The notes: generated from the sequence alone by a model not told the origin. DNA of 64,000 nt from Kribbella aluminosa (GCF_017876295.1 NZ_JAGINT010000001.1:1054001-1118000); one strand, 5' to 3'; shown: positions 47,024 to 55,480, numbered from the stretch's first letter. Numbers and translations: made by a program.

Positions 47024-47742
47024 GACGGGTCCTGCTCGCTGTCGCCGTCGGAGTCCGCGAGGATCCCGTACAGCTTCCGCCGCAACTCCAGGACCGCCTC
47101 CCGGGCCTTCGCCTGCTGCTCCGGCGTACCGCTCGCCAGCACCTGCCACATCGCCGTCGCGACCTGCCCGAACAGCGGCTTGAACCCGTTCTCGTCGTCA
47201 CCGGACGGCGCGCTCATCGCCTCCCACGGCGCGGAGACCTCGTCCTGGTGCTCGGCGACGTACGTGCGTCCCTCATCGGTCAGCCGGAACGTCCGCCGCC
47301 CGACCTCCGCGTCCGCCGTCACCAGGCCCTCGTCCTCGAGCTGCTGCAGCGTCGGGTAGATCGAGCCGGGGCTCGGCTTCCACCCGCCGCCGCTGCGCTC
47401 GGCGATCTCCTGGATGATGCCGTAGCCGTTCATCGGCTGCTCGGCGAGCACGGCGAGGATGGCCGCGCGGACGTCACCGCGCCGCGCCTTCGGACCGCGC
47501 CAGCGTGGCGGCGGCGGACCCCACGGCGGCGCGAACATCTGCCCGCCGCCGAACATCCCCCACTGCGGCCCGAACCCCTGCTGGGTCCCGCCGTGTCCCC
47601 GGTGCCCGCGGCGACCGGTCATCGCCGCGCGCAACTCGTCCTTGATGTCGTCGAAGGCGGCACAGTTCCGCCCGACCTGCCGCTCGAACTGCCGTACGAA
47701 GTCCTGCCACGGGAATCCCGCGGCGTACGCCGATCCGGTCAT
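47020..47742 (-). CDS. PadR-family transcriptional regulator
   Basis: A 240-residue regulator with a winged-helix PadR domain at about residues 85-165 (RRGDVRAAILAVLAEQPMNGYGIIQEIAERSGGGWKPSPGSIYPTLQQLEDEGLV in pattern) and a C-terminal helical dimer domain. A Gly/Pro/Trp-rich segment (GFGPQWGMFGGGQMF, WGPPPPRW) precedes the DNA-binding domain, as in many actinobacterial members. MTGSAYAAG at 47742 is the likely start because the earlier in-frame starts fall inside a 37-bp operator dyad. Translationally coupled to DUF1707. Confidence 0.86.
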   Translation of the reverse strand: MTGSAYAAGFPWQDFVRQFERQVGRNCAAFDDIKDELRAAMTGRRGHRGHGGTQQGFGPQWGMFGGGQMFAPPWGPPPPRWRGPKARRGDVRAAILAVLAEQPMNGYGIIQEIAERSGGGWKPSPGSIYPTLQQLEDEGLVTADAEVGRRTFRLTDEGRTYVAEHQDEVSAPWEAMSAPSGDDENGFKPLFGQVATAMWQVLASGTPEQQAKAREAVLELRRKLYGILADSDGDSEQDPS

Positions 47743-47770
47743 CTCGACCACCCGTCCCTCACGAATGTGA

Positions 47771-47807
47771 TTGCGATAGTTCGACGATATATCGCGAACC
47801 ATCGCAA
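47771..47807. promoter_or_regulatory. 37-bp operator dyad before padR
   Basis: TTGCGATAGTTCGACGAT pairs across the centre ATATATC region with its complement ending CGAACCATCGCAA; only two base pairs fail. The dyad ends 29 bases before the padR start and lies 268 bases from no other promoter, so autoregulation is likely. The core GTTCG-N-CGATATATCG-N-CGAAC is especially symmetric. Confidence 0.72.
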
Positions 47808-47817
47808 CCCAAGGGAG

Positions 47818-48540
47818 TCAGCGGGTGAAGGTGAGGTCCTTCACCGTCGCGGAGAGCACCACGGCGTTGTCCTGGATGCTGACCTGGGTGAGCTGCGCGT
47901 TGTACGGGAGCTGCGGGAGCTGGATCCCGTTGGCCAGCTGGTTCTTCAGCCCGTTCGCGATCGCGGACGGGATCGAGCTGGACAGCTGTCCGAGCGTGAG
48001 CGAGATCTTGCCGTTCTGGATCTGCGGCTCGACCGGTACGTCGATGTTGATCCCGTTGGACGCCAGCTTCGCGTGCAGCTTGCCGCCCTCCGCGACCATC
48101 GACAGCCCGGCGAGCTCGGGGGTGGTCTTCACGGCCAGCCGGCCGAGCTCCCGCGGCGACAGCCTCACCTGCATGTCGGTGGTGCCGACGGTGACCGTGC
48201 CGCTCTGGCCGAACAGCAGTGACCGCGGTACGTGCACGTTCTTCATGTCGACGGTCAGCTTCTCACCCGGGACCTTCGCGAACGCCGGCTTCCCCATGGT
48301 CAGCGTGACCTTGGAGAAGTCCTGCTTGATCAGCTGCGGAAGGAACCCGAACCCGCCGATCTTCACAGAGGTGTCGGCGGAGCGCACCTGGTACTTCGCC
48401 GCCTCCTTCTGGGCCATCGACGCGAGCTGGTTCTGCGCGACGACCGCCGCGATCCGGTCGACCGCGACCAGCACCACGGCCAGTACCACCAGCGTCACGA
48501 CGAGCCGGCGCAAACCCCGGCCCTGCCTGCTAGGACTCAT
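47818..48540 (-). CDS. DUF2993 (LmeA-like) phospholipid-binding protein
   Basis: A 240-residue protein with an N-terminal membrane helix (LVVTLVVLAVVLVAVDRIAAVVA) and a DUF2993 body (IGGFGFLPQLIKQDFSKVTLTMG, LSPRELGRLAVKTTPELAG, VPVEPQIQNGKISLTLG). In mycobacteria LmeA binds lipids and helps build lipomannan in the envelope. It overlaps the end of the upstream epimerase gene by 11 bases, so the two form an operon. ATG 48540 starts MSPSRQGRGLRRL. Confidence 0.85.
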   Translation of the reverse strand: MSPSRQGRGLRRLVVTLVVLAVVLVAVDRIAAVVAQNQLASMAQKEAAKYQVRSADTSVKIGGFGFLPQLIKQDFSKVTLTMGKPAFAKVPGEKLTVDMKNVHVPRSLLFGQSGTVTVGTTDMQVRLSPRELGRLAVKTTPELAGLSMVAEGGKLHAKLASNGINIDVPVEPQIQNGKISLTLGQLSSSIPSAIANGLKNQLANGIQLPQLPYNAQLTQVSIQDNAVVLSATVKDLTFTR

Positions 48541-49438
48541 TACTGCCCTTCCTGATCATTTCCCGGAGCGCGTCGTCGGTCGGCGCCGCTTCGATGCCGA
48601 AGGCAACCGTAGCCGCGGTCGAGTCGACCACGAACGGCCGCTGCCACTGGTACTGCATCTCCACCATCTCCCGCGCGGCCGGATCGACCAATCCGGCTAG
48701 CCGGAGTACCGCCGCGGGCATCGCGGCGACCCGCGCCGGCGGCGCACCCGCCAGTACGGCGGCGCGGGCGGCGAGCTGGCGTACCGACAGCGGCTCCGGT
48801 GTCGGTACGTGCCAGGCGCGGCCCCACGCGTTCTCGTCGTCCGCGACGGCGATCAGCGTCCGCGCGACGTCGCCGACGTACGTCCAGCTGTGCGGCGCGT
48901 CGGGGTCGCCCGGCAGCATCCCGCGCTTCCCGGCGACCACCTTCGGCAGCACGGTCACGCTGAACGGCGACACCGCGCCGGCGCCCAGGTAGTCGGACCC
49001 GCGGACTTCGGCCGTCCGGATCCGCCCCGCCTCGTGCGCGGTCAGCGCCTCGTTCCACAGCTGCGCCCGGACCCGCCCCTTCACGGTGCTCGGCCGCAGC
49101 GGGAGGTCCTCGGTCATCGGTACGTCGACCGGCCCGTACCCGTACAGGTTCCCGGTGGTGACAAGCACCGCCCCGGACGCCTCAGCCGCCGCGATCAGGG
49201 CAGCACCCAGCGGGGGCCACTCCGTCGTCCACTTGTTGTACGCCGGTCCCGCGCAGGAGTAGATCGCCGTGGCGCCGTCGACGTACTGCGTCAGGCCGCC
49301 CTTGGCATCCGCGGCGACCAGTTCGGCCGCGTCCGGTCCGGCGCCGGACCGGGTGAGCACCCGAACCCGCTCACCGCGCGCCAGCAGTAGCCGTGCGACG
49401 ACACTCCCGACCGCGCCGGCACCCACAACGACGTGCAC
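48530..49438 (-). CDS. NAD-dependent epimerase-like protein
   Basis: A 302-residue Rossmann protein beginning MHVVVGAGAVGSVVARLLLARG (GxGxxG nucleotide motif), with YSCAGPAYNKWTTEWPPL and LVTTGNLYGYGPVD as extended-SDR motifs and a C-terminal domain (MVEMQYQWQRPFVVDSTAA). It is of the type often called NAD-dependent epimerase/dehydratase family in Streptomyces and relatives; substrate unknown. It uses a GTG start preceded by GGAAGGGAAGCGC. First gene of a two-gene unit with the LmeA-like gene. Confidence 0.83.
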   Translation of the reverse strand: MHVVVGAGAVGSVVARLLLARGERVRVLTRSGAGPDAAELVAADAKGGLTQYVDGATAIYSCAGPAYNKWTTEWPPLGAALIAAAEASGAVLVTTGNLYGYGPVDVPMTEDLPLRPSTVKGRVRAQLWNEALTAHEAGRIRTAEVRGSDYLGAGAVSPFSVTVLPKVVAGKRGMLPGDPDAPHSWTYVGDVARTLIAVADDENAWGRAWHVPTPEPLSVRQLAARAAVLAGAPPARVAAMPAAVLRLAGLVDPAAREMVEMQYQWQRPFVVDSTAATVAFGIEAAPTDDALREMIRKGSNES

Positions 49439-49520
49439 GCGCTTCCCTTCCGTCCGGTCAGCTCACACAGTACCGATCGGACGGTGGCACACCGCTGAGA
49501 GGCCGCTCAGCAACCCGGTC

Positions 49521-49775
49521 TCACTCGGCAAGCGCGGCCGGATCGCTCGCCACCCACGTGTCGGGAGAGGCGATATGGTCCGCGGCCAGGTACTCCGTGA
49601 TCTCCCCTCTGCCGCCCTCGTACTGGACCAGGCCGGTCCAGCCGCCCGAGCCGTGCGCTCGCGCGATCAACCATCCCGGACGCCAGCCTGCACCGGTCAG
49701 CACGAACACGTGGCCAGGGACAGCGAGGCCCTGCAACGCGCGTTCCTCGTAGGTGACCTCCCCCGGCCCGGTCAT
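49521..49775 (-). CDS. Small hypothetical protein
   Basis: An 84-residue protein with a compact, beta-rich composition: VPGHVFVLTGAGWRPGWLIAR and GWTGLVQYEGGRGEITEYLAADHI. I do not recognise it. It starts with ATG overlapping the stop of the next upstream gene by 4 bases, so it is translated together with it. Marks the left side of the accessory region. Confidence 0.55.
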   Translation of the reverse strand: MTGPGEVTYEERALQGLAVPGHVFVLTGAGWRPGWLIARAHGSGGWTGLVQYEGGRGEITEYLAADHIASPDTWVASDPAALAE

Positions 49776-50044
49776 GACAGCAACCGTCGCCGGAGCCGGA
49801 GCTCGTCGCGAATGTCGGGGGGCACAGGCAGCCGGTAGTGCTCCAGCGCTGTTGCGTAGGCCACCAGCGAGGCGGCCAGCTGGCCGCAGTTCCTACGGAA
49901 AGCATCGTCCCGGGACGGCGCTCCGCGGCCCTGCCGAACGGCCTCGCGCGCGGACGCGACCCTCGCGAGCAGTTGCAGAAGGTCCTGATCCGCTACGGAG
50001 CGATGCTGGATGCCGTGTGCGACGGAGAGTGGTCGGAGAGCCAT
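49772..50044 (-). CDS. Small hypothetical helical protein
   Basis: A 90-residue, mainly helical, Arg/Ala/Leu-rich protein (MALRPLSVAHGIQHRSVADQ, LLARVASAREAVRQG, NCGQLAASLVAYATALEHY, PPDIRDELRLRRRLLS). ATG 50044 has GAGG 9 bases upstream. Unrecognised. Lies between two other unrecognised genes on the same strand, with a 98-base gap to the upstream one and a 4-base overlap with the downstream one; the three may be one operon. Confidence 0.55.
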   Translation of the reverse strand: MALRPLSVAHGIQHRSVADQDLLQLLARVASAREAVRQGRGAPSRDDAFRRNCGQLAASLVAYATALEHYRLPVPPDIRDELRLRRRLLS

Positions 50045-50142
50045 CGGGCATCGCCTCATCGGCTGCCGGTTCCCGACAAACCGCCTGGCGTGCCATCGTT
50101 CCGGAGTCTTACCACCCTACTCCTCGGAGTACGACGAACCGC

Positions 50143-50757
50143 TCAGAGCTGGAGCTCCGTCTGGAAGCGGGCCCGCTCCCGAGGCAGGACCTCGAGTGAC
50201 GTGACTTCCACCAGCAGATCGCCGTACACGGAGTTCGTGCCGCTGATGTGCAGGACCGTGCCTGTTCGGAGATCGCGGGCGATCCGCAGATTCCTGAACC
50301 GAGGGTGCGGCAGGTGGAACCACTCGACCGCCCTCTCGTACAGCTGCTCCGCTCCCGCTCCGCGGTCGGGCGTTCGATCCGAGCCGAGCCACAACGTCGC
50401 CGTCCGCAGCGTGCGGAGCGCCGCCACCTCCGTTGCCGGCTCCCACACCGCTATGTCCTCGACGTCACGATCGTGCAGTGCCAGTGATTCCGTGAGCTGA
50501 CCGCCGTGTACCCAAGCGACCTCTCTGGGCGTCGCGAGCCACACCAGCATCCCGGCGTCGTCACGCACGCAGATCTCGGTGCCGGTCATCCAGGCCCGCA
50601 TCAGCCGTGGAGCATGACGCACAGCGCCCGCCGTTCGAATCGTCAGCTCCAGCATGGAGTCGGGACCGGACGACGTAGCCGGCTCGCTCACTGCCGGAAA
50701 TCTTCGGCCGAGGCCCGTCGTGGCGCCGCCTGATCTGCGTGGATGTTCAACGGACAT
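50143..50757 (-). CDS. Hypothetical protein
   Basis: A 204-residue protein with beta-rich character: MLELTIRTAGAVRHAPRLM, EICVRDDAGMLVWLATP, EVAWVHGGQLTESLALHDRD, LRTGTVLHISGTNSVYGDLL. No family recognised. ATG 50757 lies next to GAGGGTG, but a start at 50655 (MLELTIRT) would also give a compact domain. Possibly the first gene of a three-gene unit reaching 49521. GC content and codon use are somewhat less regular than in the core genes. Confidence 0.5.
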   Translation of the reverse strand: MSVEHPRRSGGATTGLGRRFPAVSEPATSSGPDSMLELTIRTAGAVRHAPRLMRAWMTGTEICVRDDAGMLVWLATPREVAWVHGGQLTESLALHDRDVEDIAVWEPATEVAALRTLRTATLWLGSDRTPDRGAGAEQLYERAVEWFHLPHPRFRNLRIARDLRTGTVLHISGTNSVYGDLLVEVTSLEVLPRERARFQTELQL

Positions 50758-50855
50758 CACCCTCAGGGTGGCCGGCCGCCGACGCCTCCAGGCGGGACGT
50801 CAGCAATCTCCGGATCCCACCACTGTACGCCCGCTTCCCCGGCAGCGGCCCCCGC

Positions 50856-51392
50856 TCAGGTGACGGCCGGCGGCCAGCGATACGCGATCCATTCCTGCCA
50901 ACTGACGAAGCCACTCGGCGGGTCGCCGATCGGATCACTTCCGTCGAGCTCGCCCGGCAGCGGGACCTCGAATCTGGCAGCCCAACTCGCGAGTTCCTCG
51001 TCGGAGATCGGCCAGGTGTCCTGCGGGCTGGCCGCCAAACGCCTGTCCAGACGTAGCCGCTGCTCGTCCGGTGGCACGTCGAAGTACCGGATCTCGACCC
51101 CCGCTCCGACGTCCACCGCCGCCTGCCGCAACGCGGACCGCTCGTCCCGGCTCCAGAGCCCGAAGTCGATGACGACGTTCGTACCGAGCTCCAGAGCCCG
51201 CAGCCCGATCCCGATCAACCGCCCCTCGACGACATCGGACGCCGCCTCCGGATTACCGTCGCCGTACAGCGCCTTCATCCACTCATCCTTGGTCAACCGA
51301 AGCGCCCCCTCCCCGGCCTCGACCTCCCGAGCCCAGGTCGTCTTCCCAGTCCCCGGCAACCCGACAGTCAGATACAACGTTGGCTTGTTCAT
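50856..51392 (-). CDS. P-loop kinase-like ATPase
   Basis: A 178-residue AAA/zeta-toxin-like small kinase. Walker A is LTVGLPGTGKTTWARE (residues 8-23), followed by LRLTKDEWMKALYG; TNVVIDFGLWSRDERSALR is the DxG-type motif of this family and EIRYFDVPPDEQRLRLDRRL the LID region. Related proteins phosphorylate small molecules or tRNA ends; some act as toxins or resistance kinases. ATG 51392 is used with a GTG just before it. The role in this unrecognised neighbourhood is open. Confidence 0.75.
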   Translation of the reverse strand: MNKPTLYLTVGLPGTGKTTWAREVEAGEGALRLTKDEWMKALYGDGNPEAASDVVEGRLIGIGLRALELGTNVVIDFGLWSRDERSALRQAAVDVGAGVEIRYFDVPPDEQRLRLDRRLAASPQDTWPISDEELASWAARFEVPLPGELDGSDPIGDPPSGFVSWQEWIAYRWPPAVT

Positions 51393-51570
51393 CACAGGGG
51401 ATTCTGGCCGACTTCTACTGGCCGCGCTGCGGTTTTGTCTGGTGTTGCCGGCCTGCTTGGAGGTGGTCGAGGTGGATCGGCTACCGACGCCCCGGTCTCA
51501 AGAACCTGCAGCTCACGCAGCGTGCTCTCGTACACGGAGCAGGACCCGGACCGGTCGTCCTGGGTCGTTC

Positions 51571-52089
51571 TCAGCGATCGGCCGGGCCGCGTTCCTGGCG
51601 GATCTCGTCGAGCATCTGCTGGGTGAACGGGTCGTCCTTGGCCCACTCGTCGAGGCTGAACGGCTTGCTGCCTGGCGTAGGCGCCGAGGCGTAGCTGCGG
51701 ACCGTCGGATCGTCGAGCACACCCGGCGGCGGCTCGTCGTCACCACGCAAGGTGCGGTACTGCTGCGTCGACATCACCACCAGCACAGGTTCGGCGCCGC
51801 TGCCCACCAGCACCGGAGGCCCGAACGTACCGCGGCGAATCGCCTCCACCATCTCCGGCAACTGCCGGACGAGCACCTCGGGAGCGACGACGTCCCGGTA
51901 CTTGCCGAAGGTCTCGTCGCCGCTGAGGTCGTCGTACTGGTCGTAGCTCGCGATGACGGCCTCGGGCACGCCGCCGTCCCCGAACGCGAAGGCATGCGTC
52001 TCCCCGTGCGTCATCCGCTGAACCACCCCGGCGATGTCAGCAGCGACGTCAGCAACCGACCGCAGATCAGGGTACGACGAAGCGCACAT
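51571..52089 (-). CDS. Protein with two antitoxin-like (Phd/YefM-like) repeats
   Basis: A 172-residue protein starting MCASSYPDLRSV. It contains two similar halves: DIAGVVQRMTHGETHAFAFG with PEAVIASYDQYDDLSG, and PEMVEAIRRGTFGPPVLVG with PVLVVMSTQQYRTLRG. Each ends in the V-x-S-x-x-x-Y-x-x-L pattern typical of Phd/YefM antitoxins. No toxin gene is adjacent, and no HTH is evident. A longer reading to 52254 enters an S66-peptidase remnant, so the short start is preferred; start codon uncertain. Confidence 0.55.
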   Translation of the reverse strand: MCASSYPDLRSVADVAADIAGVVQRMTHGETHAFAFGDGGVPEAVIASYDQYDDLSGDETFGKYRDVVAPEVLVRQLPEMVEAIRRGTFGPPVLVGSGAEPVLVVMSTQQYRTLRGDDEPPPGVLDDPTVRSYASAPTPGSKPFSLDEWAKDDPFTQQMLDEIRQERGPADR

Positions 52090-52259
52090 GCCCACCATGG
52101 TAGGCGTCCACCCAGGGCAGACCTGGTCCTCGCTGAGCTTGTGCACCTGACCGAACGTCTTACGAACACCCAATTCCGAACCGACCTGGACAGATTGTGG
52201 ACAAAAGGCGTCCTCAAGTTTGGCTATCCGGCGAGGATCGGAAACGTCGAGCATCGCCA

Positions 52260-52565
52260 GGCGGTCGCGGAGGACGTCAAGCTACGGTCCATCCGTTGCT
52301 CCGGTCATCCTCGAACCCAGTGATCTGGCCCACGGCGACACCGCGCAGGCCGTTGAGTAGGCCTGATCTCATCAGCTGGGTCAGCTGACGGTCGACCATG
52401 CCAAGGCCATGGTTCTCCTCGAACAGCAGGATGCCGCCGTCCAAGCTGAGCAGGTCTGCGCCGATGCCGCAGCGAATGGTGTCAAGGTTGCCGCCCATCA
52501 GGAATCCTGCAGCAGCTTCGCCTTCGGTCAGGGCGGCGCTCAGCTCCTTCGGATCCTGGCGGACG
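52260..52565 (-). pseudogene. LD-carboxypeptidase (peptidase S66) fragment
   Basis: The C-terminal portion of a muramoyltetrapeptide carboxypeptidase: YEIVVRQDPKELSAALTEG, LMGGNLDTIRCGIGADLL, SLDGGILLFEENHG and GMVDRQLTQLMRSGLLNGL, then GQITGFEDDRSNGWTVA. The frame stops at 52277, but DVLRDRLAML continues one base on, showing a frameshift. The N-terminal half with the catalytic serine is absent. It is a decayed enzyme of cell-wall turnover or microcin self-immunity type. Confidence 0.7.
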
Positions 52566-52652
52566 ACGATCTCGTAGGTAGTCGTTAGGGGGACGCGGCG
52601 ACGGGTCCGCTCCGAGGCACGGGGCTGTCATCATTCGGCGAGATGGTCGCCC

Positions 52653-52985
52653 TTGCACCGCCGTGGGCTTGTGGAAGCCCAAGATCGCCCAGGAACGCGC
52701 GGCCAACCTGGTCACCTACTGGGCGAGAGACCGTCATCGAGCAATGAAGGCGATGCCCCCGAGAGTTCTTACCCGGAGACCCAGGCAAGCCCGACCAGGC
52801 GGCGCCTTGTCGACATCTTGGCCACTGCCTGCCTCGCCATCGCCCTTACCATTCCGGCCGTACTCCTGGCCTGGCCCGACACCCCTGAGTGGCTGTGGCC
52901 AGTCGCCGGCCTCATCATGGTCATCGCTATCGTGCCGTTCGGCATCACTCGACAGCCAGGAGATGCGCCACGGCGCGATCACTGA
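52653..52985 (+). CDS. Possible small membrane protein
   Basis: A 110-codon frame from a TTG with no clear ribosome-binding site. Its C-terminal half has two predicted membrane helices (VDILATACLAIALTIPAVLLA and LWPVAGLIMVIAIVPFGI) and a charged tail RQPGDAPRRDH. The helices look real but the N-terminal half may be non-coding. It may be a remnant. Confidence 0.3.
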   Translation: MHRRGLVEAQDRPGTRGQPGHLLGERPSSSNEGDAPESSYPETQASPTRRRLVDILATACLAIALTIPAVLLAWPDTPEWLWPVAGLIMVIAIVPFGITRQPGDAPRRDH

Positions 52986-53539
52986 GGCCCCACAGACCCC
53001 GGACAACCGTGAACAGCAATCAACTCCTGACCACCGAGCTGGCTCGCCGCTGAGGATCAGGAATTATGCGGCTGTCGGCGGGGATCGAACGGACTCACGG
53101 GGCGCCGGGCTGGGTGTGGACGGTCGCGAGCGTCGGCGCCCTGATCCTGTGGTCAATCGGTCTCGGAGCACGCCGCCTCGGCCGCGTCGGTGACTGGTAC
53201 TGCACGGTCAGGGGCCCTCCTGATGCTGTTCATCGTCGCCGACAGCCTTCATTGGGACCTAGTCATGGTGGCCGGATTCGCGGCGGCGCTTGTCCTTGGC
53301 GCGTACGGCACAGTCATGAGGTTTCGACGCCCGAAGCAGGAGCGGCGACCGAGCTGGATCCTCCCGTTGGGCTCGTGCCCTCCGCGTGCCCTAACGAGAA
53401 CACATGGCAACGGGCTCAGCGATACGCCGTCCGGCCAGGCGGGAGCGGCACAACCGCCATTGCAGGGCAGTACTGCTGGCTCAATCTGACCTCAACCACC
53501 CCGTCGCGCAACACGTGCAGGCTCCTACGGATCAGCGGT
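52986..53539 (+). other. Decayed region with membrane-protein fragments
   Basis: Two short hydrophobic segments in different frames, VWTVASVGALILWSIGLGAR (about 53113-53175) and ALLMLFIVADSLHWDLVMVAG plus FAAALVLGAYGTVMRFRR (about 53220-53325), look like pieces of one small membrane protein split by a frameshift near 53200. A GTG at 53190 could start the second piece alone. No intact gene can be supported. Confidence 0.35.
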
Positions 53540-53949
53540 GCCGACGGTTGTAACGCTCCCGAGCCACCGCACGCGCTTGGCGCAACCGACCCAAGACGGT
53601 CTCGTCGATGCTGTCCAAGTCCCCGACAGGGTTTGGCGGTCGAGGCGACCGGACCGAACAGATCGGGCTGGTCACGCAACACCGCCAGATCCGAGATCGC
53701 CTCGCCACCATCGGACAGCATCACCGCGAGGTCGACTAGCACCCGGACGCGGATCATGCCTCGAACCGCGCGCTGACGAAGCCCGCTCAATGCCTCCCTG
53801 AAGGCATGGAACAAACCGGTGACCTCGGCCAGATCGGCGAGCAGCCGCGACCTGGCATGCGAGGCGACACCCCGCCCATGAGCCGTCACCCTGACCACGG
53901 GACGCGTCGTTGTATCTTCACCTGCGAACTGCCTTCCCTCTCGGGTCAT
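53540..53949 (-). pseudogene. IS1380-family transposase fragment
   Basis: The N-terminal part of an IS1380-type transposase: VRVTAHGRGVASHARSRLLADLAEVTGL, RVLVDLAVMLSDGGEAISDLAVLRDQPDLFG and, after a small frame change near 53635, LDSIDETVLGRLRQARAVAR. The catalytic DDE core that should follow is absent. It is a truncated, frameshifted insertion-sequence remnant. Terminal repeats could not be assigned. Confidence 0.75.
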
Positions 53950-54092
53950 TCTGAGCTCGAGGCAAGTCCAGAATCCCTTTGCAGGTAAGGCACTTCTCTA
54001 CAGCCAGGCCGCGTGTCGACCACCGCGATCACATCGTTACTGCAAAGCGAGGTTTAGTGGCGCGGGTCCCGCCGGGTGCTCCTCGGCCGGAC

Positions 54093-54124
54093 TCCCGGCC
54101 GGTCGGTCGACCGGCCGGCCGGGA
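54093..54124. terminator. GC-rich hairpin after the lipoprotein gene
   Basis: TCCCGGCCGGTCGG pairs with CCGGCCGGCCGGGA around a TCGA loop with one mismatch. It begins 7 bases past the stop codon of the minus-strand lipoprotein gene. Confidence 0.7.
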
Positions 54125-54130
54125 ATGCCG

Positions 54131-55201
54131 TTACCCGGATGCCCATTCGCACAGCTCGGTCCCATTGGCGCGAAGGGCGAACACGGTGGCATCAGCAGCT
54201 TGTGCCAACGCCGTAACGCCTTCCCAAGCTTTCCCATCAGCAGTCCCATTTCCTCCAGCGGCAGGTGCCTCGCGACTGTTCAACTGAAGGGTCGCAACCT
54301 CGGTTCCCACGGCACGTTCCAGAGTGTGCCTGGATGGGCTGTACGCGACCTCGGCTTCACCGTTCTGTGCCAACAAGGCATCCGCGGAGGGATCCGGTAC
54401 GAGCACCGTCGACAGGGGTTCGCCAGTGTCGGCCTTTACCAAACCGTTCTGAGTCAGCGCGGCGATGGTCCCGCCAAGATCGAAGAGACCGTTCAATGGG
54501 ATAACGTTCGTGTGCTTTGTTGTGCTCGACGCAATTGCTAGGACGTCTGTTGCCGACTCGTCGGATAACCAACCTGGCGCCACGATCAGCGTGCTACCCG
54601 TTCGAGCGATTTTCTTGGTGCCCTCGTACCCAGCCGGCAGGTCAAAGGCTCTCGACGTTGTGCCGTCGCTGGACACCCGTTGGAGATAGGGAACGTTGAG
54701 GCGGCCGATCAGCACCCCGTCGCCGTCCGCAATGAGGGTTGAAATCCATGTGCCAGCCAGGGGCTGGGTCGTGTCAACTGCACCAGGGAGCTGACCTTCG
54801 GCGTCCGCAGGGATCGACGTTGTGGTTATCGTCTCTCGGATTGGATCCCAGCGCGCGACAGCGTACGGAAGATTGACCCATACAGCGCCATCGCTGGTGA
54901 TAACGGTGGTCGTGACAGGACCGTTGTATCCGGAGTCCGGCAACGGATACTGAACGTCTTGGCCAGTCGCGAGATCATAGCGATGGAGGCTCGATTTGCC
55001 TCCGATTTCCATGACCGGGAACCATAACGCGTCCTTCACCTTGTCGAAGGCGAGGGAGTAGGGCGGAGCGTTCAAACGTTCCAGTACCACGCAGTCCGTC
55101 GCCTTCGCGGCCGAATGACTCGTTGCGACCTGGTTGCCGCAGGCCGAGCAGAGTACTCCGATCGCGACGAGAACAGCTATTCGTATTCTCCATGTTCGCA
55201 A
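54131..55201 (-). CDS. Hypothetical lipoprotein, possibly beta-propeller
   Basis: A 356-residue exported protein. The signal peptide RTWRIRIAVLVAIGVLCSAC ends in a lipobox (LCSAC). The body has repeated blade-like units with aromatic and VWV/VLI strands (DALWFPVMEIGGKSSLHRYD, ITSDGAVWVNLPYAVARWDP, IADGDGVLIGRLNVPYLQRV, DVLAIASSTTKHTNVIPL), suggesting a beta-propeller. TTG 55201 has GAGGTGAG just upstream; GTG 55210 is the alternative. The reading frame further upstream is an IS21 transposase remnant, not part of this gene. Function unknown. Confidence 0.65.
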   Translation of the reverse strand: MRTWRIRIAVLVAIGVLCSACGNQVATSHSAAKATDCVVLERLNAPPYSLAFDKVKDALWFPVMEIGGKSSLHRYDLATGQDVQYPLPDSGYNGPVTTTVITSDGAVWVNLPYAVARWDPIRETITTTSIPADAEGQLPGAVDTTQPLAGTWISTLIADGDGVLIGRLNVPYLQRVSSDGTTSRAFDLPAGYEGTKKIARTGSTLIVAPGWLSDESATDVLAIASSTTKHTNVIPLNGLFDLGGTIAALTQNGLVKADTGEPLSTVLVPDPSADALLAQNGEAEVAYSPSRHTLERAVGTEVATLQLNSREAPAAGGNGTADGKAWEGVTALAQAADATVFALRANGTELCEWASG

Positions 55202-55236
55202 TATGCTCACCTCAACTGTCGGCCGAGTAGTATTGC

Positions 55237-55480
55237 GCGAAACTGCTAGATTGAGGCCGTTCTCGTCGATCACCGCTTTGAACGGATCCAGCTTCGAGCG
55301 CCGAGGTGCGTACGGTTGCCGCGGCGGTTGCCACGCCGAACTCAGCGCCTGCCGAACGGTGCGCCAGCCCACTCCGTACTTGCGCTCCAAAGCCCTGTTC
55401 GACAGACCCGCCCGCGAAACACGGCTCCGGGGGGGGGGGGGGGGGCATACAACTCGACCTTCGACAGACGTGGCGGCATC
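55237..55480 (-). pseudogene. IS21-family transposase (IstA) N-terminal fragment
   Basis: Starts near SKVELYA and continues RAGLSNRALERKYGVGWRTV then RQALSSAWQPPRQPYAPRRS and KLDPFKAVIDE, the HTH and early DDE region of IstA. About 10 residues between VELYA and the RAGLSNRAL stretch are replaced by a homopolymer of 17 C (G on the plus strand). Only about 80 codons remain before the lipoprotein gene. It is an insertion-sequence end remnant. Confidence 0.7.
55429..55445. repeat. Homopolymer of 17 G
   Basis: Seventeen consecutive G on the plus strand inside the IstA remnant. It is a likely site of slippage or of sequencing/assembly error. Confidence 0.8.
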
